A DNA stretch of 64,000 nucleotides from Novosphingobium sp. MW5. Lineage in GTDB: Bacteria > Pseudomonadota > Alphaproteobacteria > Sphingomonadales > Sphingomonadaceae. The stretch's first letter is position 1, and every line of letters starts with the position of its first letter. The stretch spans positions 806,001 to 870,000 of the forward strand of contig JAPCWB010000001.1 of assembly GCA_025938935.1 (NCBI GenBank), written 5' to 3'. Positions 8,810 to 18,979 of this stretch are shown one piece after another. The position numbers and the translations under genes were made by a program. The notes under the pieces were generated by a model that saw nothing but the letters and a program-made list of their open reading frames with translations, was not told the origin of the DNA and made no database searches.

Positions 8810-11338
8810 ATGACCGAGCGGTTTGACCCGTCCGTCGCCGACGGGCGCTGGCAGCGCATTTGGGACGAGCGGCAGACCTTCAAGGCTGACGATGCCAGCG
8901 CCAAGCCGCGCAGCTACGTGCTCGAGATGTTTCCCTACCCCTCGGGCCGCATCCACATCGGCCACGTGCGCAATTACACGATGGGTGACGTGCTCGCCCG
9001 CGCCAAGAAGATGCAGGGCTTCGAGGTGCTGCATCCGATGGGCTGGGACGCCTTCGGCATGCCGGCGGAAAACGCGGCGATGGAAAAGGGCGTCCATCCC
9101 GGCGGCTGGACGCGTGACAATATCGCCAACATGAAGGCGCAGCTGAAGCGCCTCGGCTTCGCGCTCGACTGGAGCCGTGAATTGGCGACCTGCGAGCCGG
9201 AATACTACGGCCACGAACAGGCCTTGTTCCTCGACCTCTACGAGGCGGGGCTGGTCTATCGCAAGGAATCGGCGGTCAACTGGGATCCGGTCGACATGAC
9301 CGTTCTGGCCAACGAACAGGTCATCGACGGGCGCGGCTGGCGTTCGGGCGCGCTGGTCGAAAAGCGCAAGCTCAACCAGTGGTTCCTCAAGATCACCCAG
9401 TTCGCCGACGAGCTGCTCGAAGGACTCGACGGCCTGGAGAACTGGCCCGAGAAGGTTCGCACCATGCAGGCGAACTGGATCGGCAAGAGCCAGGGCCTGC
9501 GCGCCAAATTCCATTTCGTCGATTCGAGCGACGGGATCGAGGTTTTCACCACCCGCCCCGACACCCTGTTCGGCGCCAGCTTCGTTGCCATCGCGGCCGA
9601 TCATCCGGTGGCGCAGGCGATGGCCGCGAACGTGCCCGAGCTTGCCGATTTCATCGCCGAGTGCAAGCGCGGCGGGACGACGGCCGCCGAACTCGAAACC
9701 GCGGAGAAGCTGGGCTTCAACACCGGACTTTCGGTGGAGCACCCGCTCAAGAAATCGTGGCACCTGCCGGTCTACGTCGCGAACTTCGTGCTGATGGACT
9801 ACGGCACCGGCGCGGTCTTCGGCTGCCCGGCGCATGACCAGCGCGACCTCGATTTCGCGCGCAAGTACGAACTGCCGGTCAGCCGCGTGGTCGCCGATGG
9901 CGATAACACCGCCGAAGAGTTCGAGGGCGACGAGGCCTATACCGGCCCGGGCCGCATCGTGAATTCCGAATGGCTCGACGGCATGAGCGTCAATGACGCA
10001 AAGGCCGCCGTGATCGCCAAGGCCCAGCACGATGGCTGGGGCCAGGGCGAGACGCAGTACCGCCTGCGCGACTGGGGCGTCAGTCGCCAGCGTTACTGGG
10101 GCACGCCGATCCCCTTCATCCACTGCGAGGTTTGCGGCGTCGTCCCGGTGCCGAAGAAGGACCTGCCGGTCGTCCTGCCCGAGGATGTCAGCTTCGACGT
10201 TCCCGGCAATCCGCTGCTGCGCCACCCGACTTGGAAGCATGTCGACTGCCCGCATTGCGGCAAGCCTGCCACGCGCGAGACCGATACGCTCGACACCTTC
10301 GTCGATTCGTCGTGGTACTTCCTGCGCTTTGCCAGCCAGCCGGGCGACAAGCCGTTCGACCCGCAAGTCGTCAAGCAGTGGTTGCCGGTGGAACAATACA
10401 TCGGCGGGATCGAACACGCGATCCTCCACCTGCTTTACGCCCGCTTCTGGACTCGCGCGCTGGCGCATATCGGCAAGCTCGATTTTGCCGAGCCGTTCGC
10501 CAGCCTGTTCACTCAGGGCATGGTGACGCACGAGACCTATAGCCGCACCGATCCGTCGAACGGTCAGCCGGTCTATTTCAGCCCGGCAGAAGTCGATCGC
10601 GGCGGGGAAAGCGCCGTGCTCAAGGCCGATGGCGCGCCGGTGGAGATCGGCCGCGTCATCAAGATGTCGAAGTCGAAGAAGAATGTCGTCGATCCGGACG
10701 ACATCATCGCGGCTTACGGCGCCGATGCGGTCCGCTGGTTCATGCTGTCAGACTCGCCGCCCGAACGCGACCTGCCGTGGTCCGAAGCGGGGATCGAAGG
10801 CTGCAACCGCTTCGTCCAGCGCCTGTGGCGCCTGTTCGGGCAGTATGATGCCACCGCCTCTGGCGAGGACAAGGCGATTGACCGCAAGGCACACCAGACG
10901 GTCCATGCCGTGGCGCAGGACATTGCCTCGCTCGGTTTCAACAAGGCGGTGGCCCGGATTTACGAGCTGACCGCAGCGGTTGAAAAGGCCGCGCCTTCGG
11001 CCAGCCGCTCGGCCGCGATCCGCACGCTGTTGCTTCTGGTCGCGCCGATGATGCCGCACCTTGCCGAAGAGGCCTGGGCGGCAATGGGAGGAGAAGGTCT
11101 CGTTTCCGACGCCGCCTGGCCGGAAGTCGATCCTGCCCTGCTGGTCGAGGACGAGGTCACCGTCGCGATCCAGGTGCTCGGCAAGCTGCGCGACACCATC
11201 ACCGTCGCCAAGGGGCTGCCGAAGGAAGAGCTTGAGGCGCTTGCGCTCGCCAGCGAGAAGGTCCAGCGTGCGCTCGATGGCAAGGCAGTCAAAAAGGTGA
11301 TCGTAGTGCCCGACCGTCTGGTCAATCTCGTCGCATGA
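8810..11338 (+). CDS. leuS: Leucyl-tRNA synthetase
   Basis: An 842-residue class I aminoacyl-tRNA synthetase that charges tRNA-Leu. The HIGH motif is seen as [15 protein letters not shown] (about residues 44-58) and the KMSKS loop as IKMSKSKKN (about residues 619-627). The editing (CP1) domain is present between them, including TTRPDT (about residues 247-252). Length is normal. Its stop overlaps the lptE start by four bases (ATGA), so lptE and holA are probably cotranscribed with it. The window also carries the tRNA-Leu(UAA) gene at 38481. Confidence 0.98.
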   Translation: MTERFDPSVADGRWQRIWDERQTFKADDASAKPRSYVLEMFPYPSGRIHIGHVRNYTMGDVLARAKKMQGFEVLHPMGWDAFGMPAENAAMEKGVHPGGWTRDNIANMKAQLKRLGFALDWSRELATCEPEYYGHEQALFLDLYEAGLVYRKESAVNWDPVDMTVLANEQVIDGRGWRSGALVEKRKLNQWFLKITQFADELLEGLDGLENWPEKVRTMQANWIGKSQGLRAKFHFVDSSDGIEVFTTRPDTLFGASFVAIAADHPVAQAMAANVPELADFIAECKRGGTTAAELETAEKLGFNTGLSVEHPLKKSWHLPVYVANFVLMDYGTGAVFGCPAHDQRDLDFARKYELPVSRVVADGDNTAEEFEGDEAYTGPGRIVNSEWLDGMSVNDAKAAVIAKAQHDGWGQGETQYRLRDWGVSRQRYWGTPIPFIHCEVCGVVPVPKKDLPVVLPEDVSFDVPGNPLLRHPTWKHVDCPHCGKPATRETDTLDTFVDSSWYFLRFASQPGDKPFDPQVVKQWLPVEQYIGGIEHAILHLLYARFWTRALAHIGKLDFAEPFASLFTQGMVTHETYSRTDPSNGQPVYFSPAEVDRGGESAVLKADGAPVEIGRVIKMSKSKKNVVDPDDIIAAYGADAVRWFMLSDSPPERDLPWSEAGIEGCNRFVQRLWRLFGQYDATASGEDKAIDRKAHQTVHAVAQDIASLGFNKAVARIYELTAAVEKAAPSASRSAAIRTLLLLVAPMMPHLAEEAWAAMGGEGLVSDAAWPEVDPALLVEDEVTVAIQVLGKLRDTITVAKGLPKEELEALALASEKVQRALDGKAVKKVIVVPDRLVNLVA

Positions 11339-11844
11339 TCCGCGCTGGCGTCATCGCTCTGGGCGCTGCGCTCGCGCTTTCGGGCTGCGGGCTCCAGCCG
11401 ATGTATGCTGGCGGCAGCTCGGGCGTTGTGGCGCAGGGCCTTGCCGGAATCGACGTGCCGCCGATCGAGGGCCGCGCCGGCTGGCTGATGCGCAATGCGC
11501 TCAATGACCGGCTGCAGGCGGGCGGACAGGGCGGCACAGCGCGCTACCGGCTCGACGTCCGGCTCGATGACAAGCTCGAAGGACTCGGCCTGCTGTCCGA
11601 CGATACGATCGGCCGCGAACGGCGGACGCTGCGTGCGCGCTACCAGCTGGTCGACCTCGCCTCGGGCGCGATCGTGATGGATGCCACCGCCGGGGCCGAT
11701 GCCGGTATCGACGTCGTCAGCTCCGAATATGCGACCATCGCGGCAGAGAACAAGGCGCTTGAAAACCTGTCGCAGGAAGTCGCCAGCCGCATCGTCACGC
11801 AGATCGCCCTGCAGCTTCGCAAGGGCGCAGGCGCGCAGCAGTGA
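11335..11844 (+). CDS. lptE: LPS-assembly lipoprotein LptE
   Basis: A 169-residue outer-membrane lipoprotein. The signal sequence runs [17 protein letters not shown], with C20 as the lipid-modified cysteine, and the GCGLQPMY start is highly typical of LptE/RlpB. LptE plugs the LptD barrel and assists LPS insertion. The gene overlaps leuS and holA by four bases on both sides, matching the conserved leuS-lptE-holA order of proteobacteria. Confidence 0.92.
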   Translation: MIRAGVIALGAALALSGCGLQPMYAGGSSGVVAQGLAGIDVPPIEGRAGWLMRNALNDRLQAGGQGGTARYRLDVRLDDKLEGLGLLSDDTIGRERRTLRARYQLVDLASGAIVMDATAGADAGIDVVSSEYATIAAENKALENLSQEVASRIVTQIALQLRKGAGAQQ

Positions 11845-12872
11845 AGGCCAGCCAGCGCGATTTCAATACGGTCGCGCCCAAGGCGGCGGCGCAGGCGCAC
11901 ACTTTCTTTTTCTGTGGTCCCGACGAGGCCGGCGCGCAGGACGCCGCCTTTCGCATCGCTGGCTTGCTCGGCGACATCGGCGAGCGCATCGAGCTGACCG
12001 GAGCGGAACTGAAGAAGGACCCGGTACGGCTGGGTGACGAGGCGCGCTCGACCTCGCTGTTCGGCGACAAGCGCCACATCTGGGTCCGCGCCCAGGGCGA
12101 CGAGGCGACCGAGGCGGTGCAGATCCACCTCGCGAGCGATGTCGAGGCCTGCCCGGTGCTGATCGTCGCCACTGGCGCGACCGACAAGGGCCGCACGGCC
12201 AAGCTGCTGGCGGACCGCAAGGACGCGCTGGTGGCCATGTTCTGGCCGCCCGACCTTGGATCGGTCTCGCGCTCGGTCCGCGATATGGCGAGTGCCGCGG
12301 GTCTTCGGATCGATGGCGCCATTGCCGATCGGATCGCCCGCGCCTCTGGCCTCGACACCCGCCTGGCGCAAAGCGAGGTGAGCAAGCTCGCACTCTATCT
12401 CGACGCAAGCCGGGAACGCCCACGCACGGCCGATGCAGCCGCTCTCGACGCGATCGGCGCATCGACGGGCGACGACGGAATGATGCCGGTCGTGAACACC
12501 GTACTCGCCGGCGACGTCGCCAAGCTGCCCGGCGAACTGCGGCGGATCCGCGAGATGAACATCAATCCCGTCGGTCTGCTCCTCCAGTTCGAGCGCCGCG
12601 CTGCGCAACTCGCCCAGCTCGCCGCCAAACTCGGACCGCGCGGCGACGTGCGAGGACTGATCGAGTCCGAGAAGAACGCAAGGCGGATCTTCTTCAAGGA
12701 TGAACGCGACCTCCAGGCGCAACTGATGCGCTGGCGGGGCAAGCGTCTGCAACGTCTGGTTGACCGGTTGGCCCAGCTGCACCGGAACCTCCTTGCCAAT
12801 AGCCAGTCGGCGGACCTGCTCCTTGCTCAGGAATTGGCGGAAATCGCCCGCTTTGCCGCGCACAAGAATTAG
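11841..12872 (+). CDS. holA: DNA polymerase III subunit delta
   Basis: A 343-residue clamp-loader delta subunit. It opens the beta clamp as part of the DnaX complex. The N-terminal FFFCGPDEAGAQDAAFRI and the segment FGDKRHIWVRA fit the family, and the order leuS-lptE-holA supports it. The start is a GTG at 11841 overlapping the lptE stop (GTGA). It is the last gene of this operon; about 100 bases follow before the next ribosome binding site. Confidence 0.93.
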   Translation: MKASQRDFNTVAPKAAAQAHTFFFCGPDEAGAQDAAFRIAGLLGDIGERIELTGAELKKDPVRLGDEARSTSLFGDKRHIWVRAQGDEATEAVQIHLASDVEACPVLIVATGATDKGRTAKLLADRKDALVAMFWPPDLGSVSRSVRDMASAAGLRIDGAIADRIARASGLDTRLAQSEVSKLALYLDASRERPRTADAAALDAIGASTGDDGMMPVVNTVLAGDVAKLPGELRRIREMNINPVGLLLQFERRAAQLAQLAAKLGPRGDVRGLIESEKNARRIFFKDERDLQAQLMRWRGKRLQRLVDRLAQLHRNLLANSQSADLLLAQELAEIARFAAHKN

Positions 12873-12974
12873 GCCTGCCACTGTCCCATTTCGGCAGTCA
12901 GTATTTTTCCCTAAATAGTCTTCACAAAGCACTTGAATAATGTCCCTGTTGCAGTGCAACACGGAGCAAGAGAC

Positions 12975-13043
12975 ATGGACGACCGGCTTGTTTGGCAACC
13001 GTTATTGCCAGTTCCGACCGTCCAAGGGGTGGTAGCGCAGTGA
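12975..13043 (+). CDS. Short upstream ORF (22 codons), possible leader peptide
   Basis: An ATG at 12975 is preceded by GGAG (12963-12966) at ideal distance. It opens a 22-codon frame (begins MDDRLVWQPLL, ends GVVAQ) whose TGA at 13041 overlaps the GTG start of the following sugar transferase gene (GTGA). A separate AGGGG (13025-13029) precedes that GTG. The arrangement looks like a translationally coupled leader. It is too short to judge coding potential from composition, and it may be a chance frame. Confidence 0.45.
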   Translation: MDDRLVWQPLLPVPTVQGVVAQ

Positions 13044-14440
13044 ACGCCGAAAGCATCTTTGCAGCCGGGACGCGGGCGCGTGGCAGTGCGCTTCCCGCAG
13101 TCATTCGGCCGGGCCTGGAGCGCCGCCGCCTGCAATGCTATCTTGCCCTGCTGGTGGGCGATATCGTCATGCTGTTTGCAGGCTTTGCCCTTGCCGGCTG
13201 GCTCTATATGGGCAGCGACGGACTGAGCTTCGGGCTGGTGCTGGGCCAGTTGGTCCTGCCGGTTTACCTGACCATCGCGCTTTACAATAACTCCTACTCG
13301 CTGGCGGCGCTGAAGAATGCGTCCTACGGCGCGGTGCGGGCCCTGATCGCGCTGGGCATCTCGTCAGCCGCGGTCATCTTCATCGCCTTCTACACGAAGT
13401 CGAGCCAGGACTTTTCCCGCGTCAGTTTCACCTTTGGCGTGGCCCTTGCCGCCTGCCTGGTGCCCTGGCTGCGCGCCCAGATGAGGAGCTTCGTGCGCTG
13501 GCGCTGCGGCAGCCGGGTGACTTACGAGTTGCTGATCGATGACGGCGGCCCAGTGATCAACCTGCCTGGCACCACCCGGATTTCGGCGCAGCGCCATCAC
13601 CTCGTGCCCGACCTTGCCGATCCCATGGCGCTTGACCGCATCGGCAGCCTGCTGCGCGGCTGCGATCGCGTGGTGGTGTCCTGTCCCGCGGAGCGGCGCG
13701 TGGCTTGGGCCAACATCTTCAAAGGGACCGGCGTCGCGGGTGAGGTGATCGACAATACCATCGCCGAGCTCGATGCGATCGGTGCGCGCCAAGTCGGCGG
13801 GCACGGGCTCCTGCTGGTGTCGGTGGGGCCGCTCGGCCTGCGTTCAAGGGCGATGAAGCGTACGTTCGACCTTGTCGTTGCCAGTGCGGCGATCGTTGTC
13901 CTGTCGCCACTGATGGCGCTTGTCGCCTTGCTGATCTTCCTTGAAGACCGGGGGCCGGTGCTCTTCGTCCAGAAGCGCATGGGCTTGTCGAACACCTTCT
14001 TCCCGATGTTCAAGTTCCGCTCGATGCGGGTTGCGCAGCTAGACGAGGACGGTTCCGTTTCCACCGCGCGCAACGATGTCCGGGTCACCCGGATAGGTGC
14101 CTTTATCCGCAAGACCTCGATCGACGAGCTGCCGCAGCTGTTCAATGTCCTGCTCGGCGACATGGCGGTGGTAGGCCCACGCCCGCATGCCATCGGCTCG
14201 ATGGCCGGCGAGAAGACCTTCTGGGAAGTCGATTCGCGCTATTGGTTGCGTCATGCATTGAAACCGGGCCTCACCGGCCTTGCCCAGGTTCGCGGCTTTC
14301 GCGGTGCCACGGACCATGAATCAGACCTCAGCGACCGGCTGCACGCCGATCTCGAATATCTGAACGGCTGGTCGATCTGGCGCGATGTCGCCATCGTCTT
14401 CTCGACGATTCGCGTGCTGGTCCACGACCGGGCTTATTAA
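13040..14440 (+). CDS. Polyprenyl-phosphate hexose-1-phosphate transferase (exopolysaccharide initiation, WcaJ/PssY type)
   Basis: A 466-residue membrane protein. The N-terminal half has four to five transmembrane helices and a cytoplasmic insertion. The C-terminal ~190 residues are a bacterial sugar transferase domain: KRTFDLVVASAAIVVLSPLM, KRMGLSNTFFPMFKFRSM, SIDELPQLFNVLLGDMAVVGPRP, and a PGLTGLAQV motif. It would attach the first sugar-phosphate to undecaprenyl phosphate to start exopolysaccharide assembly. I chose the GTG at 13040 because of AGGGG nine bases upstream and overlap with the leader ORF; an in-frame TTG at 12992 is less well supported. No other EPS genes are adjacent. Confidence 0.9.
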   Translation: MNAESIFAAGTRARGSALPAVIRPGLERRRLQCYLALLVGDIVMLFAGFALAGWLYMGSDGLSFGLVLGQLVLPVYLTIALYNNSYSLAALKNASYGAVRALIALGISSAAVIFIAFYTKSSQDFSRVSFTFGVALAACLVPWLRAQMRSFVRWRCGSRVTYELLIDDGGPVINLPGTTRISAQRHHLVPDLADPMALDRIGSLLRGCDRVVVSCPAERRVAWANIFKGTGVAGEVIDNTIAELDAIGARQVGGHGLLLVSVGPLGLRSRAMKRTFDLVVASAAIVVLSPLMALVALLIFLEDRGPVLFVQKRMGLSNTFFPMFKFRSMRVAQLDEDGSVSTARNDVRVTRIGAFIRKTSIDELPQLFNVLLGDMAVVGPRPHAIGSMAGEKTFWEVDSRYWLRHALKPGLTGLAQVRGFRGATDHESDLSDRLHADLEYLNGWSIWRDVAIVFSTIRVLVHDRAY

Positions 14441-14922
14441 TTCCACTCACCGCAATGCGGGTCGGCACCGACAACCTGTCGACGCAGTGATGCCCGTGCG
14501 AGCCGTTCGACCTCGGCCTTGCGGCGCGCGGCGTTCAATCCAAGATCGGGAGCCTGCCGCAGGAATTCGGCATCATAGCCATCGGCAATGATCAGCCCGC
14601 AGCGATCGGGCAGGAAGGCACCCGTCTCCATGCAGTCGCGGTCAAGGTGGTGTGACAGGCCCCAGTAGAAGCGGTCGCAATGGTCGAGATAGTCGGTCCA
14701 CTTGCCATCACCGAGCAGGTCCGCCTTGCTCACCTTGATCTCCACGATGATCACCCGCCCCTTGGCGTCGATTCCCATCAGGTCGGCCCGGCGGCCTGAA
14801 CGCAGCGGCATTTCCGGCAGGCACCAGATGCCGTTGCGGGCGAAGAGCCGGCAGATGCCGCGTGCTACGGCCAGTGCGGTGCGTTGCTCAACAACCGAAT
14901 CGGAGGGCGGCGCAAGGTTCAT
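14437..14922 (-). CDS. mmcB: MmcB family DNA repair protein
   Basis: A 161-residue protein of the alphaproteobacterial MmcB family, a putative endonuclease of the mitomycin/SOS response. The PD-(D/E)XK-like core can be seen as R-ADLMGIDAKGRVIIVEIKVSKAD, with an aspartate (RADLMG) and the E-x-K of VEIK. A YWGLSH segment is also typical. It stands alone, tail-to-tail with the sugar transferase gene (4-base overlap). No LexA box was identified by eye. Confidence 0.87.
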   Translation of the reverse strand: MNLAPPSDSVVEQRTALAVARGICRLFARNGIWCLPEMPLRSGRRADLMGIDAKGRVIIVEIKVSKADLLGDGKWTDYLDHCDRFYWGLSHHLDRDCMETGAFLPDRCGLIIADGYDAEFLRQAPDLGLNAARRKAEVERLARASLRRQVVGADPHCGEWN

Positions 14923-14963
14923 TGCCGCATTTTAGGAACAGAAGGTGAACTCTGCAAGACGCC

Positions 14964-15395
14964 TCAGAACGGGCGGCGCATGTCCCGCGCCTGCGGTGCG
15001 AGTGCCAGCAAGCCGGAGCGGGCGGCAACGAACTCGTGCCACAGGCTGAGCGCCGCATTCCGCGCGTCTATCCCGCGCGCATGAACCGCGAGCAGCGCGC
15101 CAATTCCCGTCTCCATGATCGCCGAAAGGTCCTCGACGCCCTGCTCGGCCGTTTCCTTCTGCCAGCCGCCCACGTCGCGGATCACGGCCGGGAAATTGCG
15201 CAGTTCGGTAGTCATCGGCTCGGGCGCCATGCCGGCCAGAGAGGCGACAATCCCGGCAGCATCGTGCAGCGCGGACCATTTCATGCCCATCGAGCTGGCA
15301 GAAGCCTGGCCAAACGAGGCGCGGCCTGCGGCGGCGAGCGTTCCGCCAGCGGAGGTGCCGCCGACGCCCGGGAAGGAAGAGATGGTTCCAGTCAT
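14964..15395 (-). CDS. Hypothetical protein, sphingomonad type
   Basis: A 143-residue protein with no recognised domain. The N-terminal 45 residues are rich in glycine, alanine and serine; the remainder is helical (LHDAAGIVASLAGM, DLSAIMETGIGALLAVHARGI). No signal peptide or membrane helix is evident. It lies between mmcB and tRNA-Arg on the minus strand, 41 bases upstream of mmcB, and may be cotranscribed with it. I cannot assign a function. Confidence 0.65.
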   Translation of the reverse strand: MTGTISSFPGVGGTSAGGTLAAAGRASFGQASASSMGMKWSALHDAAGIVASLAGMAPEPMTTELRNFPAVIRDVGGWQKETAEQGVEDLSAIMETGIGALLAVHARGIDARNAALSLWHEFVAARSGLLALAPQARDMRRPF

Positions 15396-15523
15396 GCCAG
15401 TCCCTTAACCCGGCGTCCCTTGCAAAATTGCTAAGGTGGCGGCGGCTGCGTGCCCCGCACCGATTAAGTCTGGCAACTCCGCCAACCCTCTGCTAACCGC
15501 GCCACAGCCCACAGGGAAACAGG

Positions 15524-15601
<78 letters not shown>

Positions 15602-15650
15602 TTAACAGGGTCGGTCAATAGGGCCGCCTTTGCGTGTGCTACCCCTGACT

Positions 15651-17251
15651 TCACCCCGCTAGTCTGTAATCCCTGAACCGTTCGCGCAGGTCTTTCTTGC
15701 TGATCTTGCCAGTGCCCGTGTGGGGCAGGTCATCGACGAATTCCACCGCGTCGGGCAGCCACCACTTCGCGACCTTGCCGGAGAGGAATGTGCGGATATC
15801 CTCGGCGCTTGCCTCGCTGCCCGGCTTCTTCACCACGACCAGGATCGGCCGTTCGTCCCAACGCGGATGGGCGATGCCGATGGCGGCGGCCTCAGCGACG
15901 GCGGGATGGCCGATGGCAGCGTTTTCGAGTTCGACCGAGCTGATCCATTCCCCGCCGGACTTGATCACGTCCTTGGTCCGGTCGGTCAGCTGCAGGGTGC
16001 CGTCGGGGTGGATCACGGCGACGTCGCCGGTATCGAACCACTGTTCGGGATCGGGCGCGGCGTCCTGTCCGGCCTTGAAGTAGCGCTTGATCACCCACGG
16101 CCCGCGTACCTGCAGCGCGCCAGATGTCTTGCCGTCGCGCGGCAGCACCGTGTCCGGATCATTGAGGTCGAGACAGCGGAGCTCGACGCCGAAGGGGACG
16201 CGGCCTTGCAGGACCTTGGCATCGACCTGCTGGTCAAAGGTCATGTCGTCCCAGTTCCACGGCTTGGTGCCGGTCGTGCCGATCGGGCTGGTCTCGGTCA
16301 TGCCCCAGGCGTGGGCGACGTTGATGCCCATGCGCATGAAGCGTTCCACCATGGCGCGCGGCATGGCCGAGCCGCCGCAGATCAGGTGGCGCAGGCGGCC
16401 AAGGTCGCCGCCGTGCGTATCGAGGTGCTGAAACAGTGCGAGCCAGACCGTTGGCACGCCAGCCGAATGGGTCACGCACTCCTTGTGGATCAGGTCGCAC
16501 AGGACCTTGCCCTCGTTCACGGCGGAGAAAACGAATTTCACCCCGCAGGCCGCGCCGGCCCGGGGCAGGCCCCAGCTAGCCGCGTGGAACATCGGCACGA
16601 TGGGCAGCATGACTGAGCGCGCATCGAAATCGAAGATCGCCGGCTGAAGGCTGGTCAGCGCGTGAAGCATGGTCGAGCGATGCGTGTAGAGCACGCCCTT
16701 GGGATGGCCGGTGGTGCCGCTGGTATAGCAGAGCATGCAGGGGTCGCGCTCATCGCCGAGGTCCAGGTCGTGTCGCCGTCCTCGCCGCCGATCCAGTCTT
16801 CGAAAGCGGGGGAATGGGCCGCGGAATCGAAGCAGAAGTAGTGCTCGATAGTCGGCCAGCGGCCGCGCATACGATCGACGATTGGCTGGAACACCGCGTC
16901 ATAGAACAGCACACGGTCTTCCGCGTGATTGACGATGTATTCGAGCTGGTCGTCGAACAGCCGCGGGTTGATCGTGTGGAGTACGCCGCCGACGCCGACC
17001 GCACCATACCAGGTGATCAGGTGCCGATGGTGGTTCATGGCGAGCGTGGCAATGCGGTCGCCCTTGCCGATGCCGAGCTTGCGCAGCGCCTGTACCATTT
17101 TCAGCGCATCATGGCGGATGCCCGCCCAGGTCGTGCGGCTCTCACTGCCATCGGCCCAGCGCGTTACAAGCTCACGCGTGCCATGCTCGCGCGCCGCGTA
17201 ATCGACGATGAGTTCGACCCTCAGGGGCCAGTCCTGCATTCCGCCCAGCAT
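15651..17251 (-). pseudogene. Medium/long-chain acyl-CoA synthetase (AMP-binding), frameshifted
   Basis: Together the two frames encode a normal ~530-residue AMP-forming acyl-CoA synthetase of the AlkK/FadD3 type. The N-terminal part (17251 down to about 16763) ends in GGEDGDTTW. The rest (to 15651) continues as LGDERDPCMLCYTSGTTGHPKGVLYTH, the P-loop-like AMP-binding motif, and later carries GMTETSP, WFDTGDVAVI and the catalytic lysine region GTGKISKKDLR. The frame changes near 16762/16763; restoring one G in the run (tgg-gac-ctc) gives an uninterrupted W-DLGDERDP. It is therefore a one-base deletion or a sequencing error. It is the last gene of a minus-strand group starting with the CDP-alcohol transferase at 19867. 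Confidence 0.85.
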
Positions 17252-17278
17252 TCTTCCCTCTCCCGCCCTCTTTCGGGG

Positions 17279-17740
17279 CTAAAGCGTCTCAACTCTTATG
17301 CGTTCGATGGTCAGCGTGGCAATCTTCCAGCCGTCCGCCTCTCGCACATAGGTTTCGTGATAAAATCCAAAGCCCTGCAGCAGGGCGAAAGGCGCGCCGG
17401 GCGGCATGAAGAGCCGGTCGGCCATGGCCCAAGATGCGCTGGCGCTGTCCGCGCCCGTTATCTCGATCTGTGCCTGGTGCCCTTGGTGCACGCTGGTGAT
17501 GCCGGCCTCGGCAAAAGCGCCCGATACCCATGCGTCGCGGCCTTCCAGCACGACGTTCATCGCGGGCATGTGATCCTTGCCGCTCTTGGGATCGGTGCAA
17601 CAGCCCCGGTAATCGAGTCGGCAGTCGGCGGCGAGGATCGAGCGGACGAGTTCGCCGTCCTCGGTATCGACGCCGCGGAAATAGGCGGCCTTGACGTTGC
17701 GGATCGCCTCGATAGCGGTCAGCCGCTCAATTTCGGTCAT
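17279..17740 (-). CDS. NTF2/SnoaL-like domain protein
   Basis: A 153-residue cytoplasmic protein of the SnoaL_4/NTF2-like fold. Typical features are the N-terminal IEAIRNVKAAYFRGVDTEDG, an LAADCRLDYRG strand, histidines in the pocket (VHQGHQAQIEI) and the C-terminal HETYVREADGWKIATLTIERIRV. Members act as small-molecule isomerases, dehydratases or ligand-binding subunits, and the substrate cannot be told. The start overlaps the stop of the M20 hydrolase gene by four bases, and the acyl-CoA synthetase follows 27 bases later, suggesting a shared catabolic operon. Confidence 0.82.
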   Translation of the reverse strand: MTEIERLTAIEAIRNVKAAYFRGVDTEDGELVRSILAADCRLDYRGCCTDPKSGKDHMPAMNVVLEGRDAWVSGAFAEAGITSVHQGHQAQIEITGADSASASWAMADRLFMPPGAPFALLQGFGFYHETYVREADGWKIATLTIERIRVETL

Positions 17741-18939
17741 GCGGCGAAGCCTTCGGCGAGGAACCGTTCGCCGAGCGCGGCGAGCAGGGCCGAGCCGATC
17801 GGCATCGCGCCTTCGTCAATCATCATGCGGGTCGAATGGATGCCGCAGCAGCTTGCCCAGTTGTCCCCCTGCGGCGCGACGCCAAGGAAGAACATCGCAC
17901 CCGGAACCTTTTCAAGGACATAGGCAAAGTCTTCCGCGCCCATGATCGGGTCGGCGAGGCGCTGGAAACCGGTTTCGCCGAGCATGTCCCGGCTTACCCG
18001 TTCGCCGAAATCGACCGCCGCGCCGGCGCAGATTGTTACCGGGAAGCCTTCGAGGACGGTGACTCTCGCCGTCAGGCCATGCGCGCCGGCTATGCCGACT
18101 GCGAGCAGTTCCACCGCCTCGCGCAGGCGGGCGCGGCTGGCGGGCGAAAGCGAGCGCATCGTGCCTTTAAGCACCGCGCGGTCGGGGATGACATTGTGCG
18201 CCGATCCGGCCGAGACGCTTGCTACCGTCACCACGACTGGATCGTGGACGCTGAACTGGCGGGTGACCATGGCCTGCAAGGCAAGCACGATCTCCGCCGC
18301 GACCGGCACCGGATCACGGGTTTCGTGGGGCAGGGAGGCATGGCCGCCGCTGCCTTCGACCACGATTTCGAGCTGGTCGGCGGAGGCGAGCAGCGGTCCT
18401 TCACGACCGGCGATCACCCCGTGCGGGGCGTTGGGCATGATATGGAGCGCGAAGGCGGCATCGGGCAGGGGGTCGATCAGGCCGTCGTCGAGCATGAAGC
18501 GCGCGCCGTGCCAGCCTTCCTCGCCCGGCTGGAACATGAACTGCACCTCGCCTGCAAGGCTGCTGCGACGGTCACACAAGAGGCGGGCCGCCCCGGCCAG
18601 CATGGCAGTGTGCGCATCGTGACCGCAGGCGTGCATGGCGCCGGCGATTTTCGAGGCGAAGTCGAGCCCGGTCTCCTCGGGCATGGGCAGGGCGTCCATG
18701 TCGCCGCGCAGGAGCACCCGCCGGCCCGGTCCGGCCTCACCCTTCAAGGTCGCGACCATGCCGGTGGTCGACGGTCCCTCGCGCCATTCGAGCGGCAGGT
18801 CGGCGAGTGCTGCGCGGACCTTCTCGCTGGTTTTCGGGGTATGCAGGCCAAGCTCCGGCTCGGCATGGATGGCGCGGCGGAGCGCCACGATTTCTGGCTC
18901 GATGGCGCGGGCGGCGCCAAGGATCTCACGGGTCAGCAT
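17737..18939 (-). CDS. M20 family metal-dependent amidohydrolase
   Basis: A 400-residue M20D/aminoacylase-type metallopeptidase. It carries the conserved zinc/manganese motifs GDMDALPM, MHACGHDAHTAML and FQPGEEGWHGA, and a late HIMPN segment. Homologues release the acyl group from N-acyl amino acids, hippurate or indole-amino acid conjugates. I chose the ATG at 18939; a GTG lies one codon upstream. With a downstream acyl-CoA synthetase, a plausible role is freeing and activating an acyl chain, but this is inference. Confidence 0.88.
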   Translation of the reverse strand: MLTREILGAARAIEPEIVALRRAIHAEPELGLHTPKTSEKVRAALADLPLEWREGPSTTGMVATLKGEAGPGRRVLLRGDMDALPMPEETGLDFASKIAGAMHACGHDAHTAMLAGAARLLCDRRSSLAGEVQFMFQPGEEGWHGARFMLDDGLIDPLPDAAFALHIMPNAPHGVIAGREGPLLASADQLEIVVEGSGGHASLPHETRDPVPVAAEIVLALQAMVTRQFSVHDPVVVTVASVSAGSAHNVIPDRAVLKGTMRSLSPASRARLREAVELLAVGIAGAHGLTARVTVLEGFPVTICAGAAVDFGERVSRDMLGETGFQRLADPIMGAEDFAYVLEKVPGAMFFLGVAPQGDNWASCCGIHSTRMMIDEGAMPIGSALLAALGERFLAEGFAA

Positions 18940-18979
18940 CACGGCATGATAGCCGCATGCCTGCCGCTGTCGAGATGCG

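Noticed and set aside
8342..10531. A 729-codon open frame on the minus strand across the DUF3576 gene and leuS
   Set aside because: It is fully antisense to two certain genes, has no ribosome binding site, and results from high-G+C codon bias.
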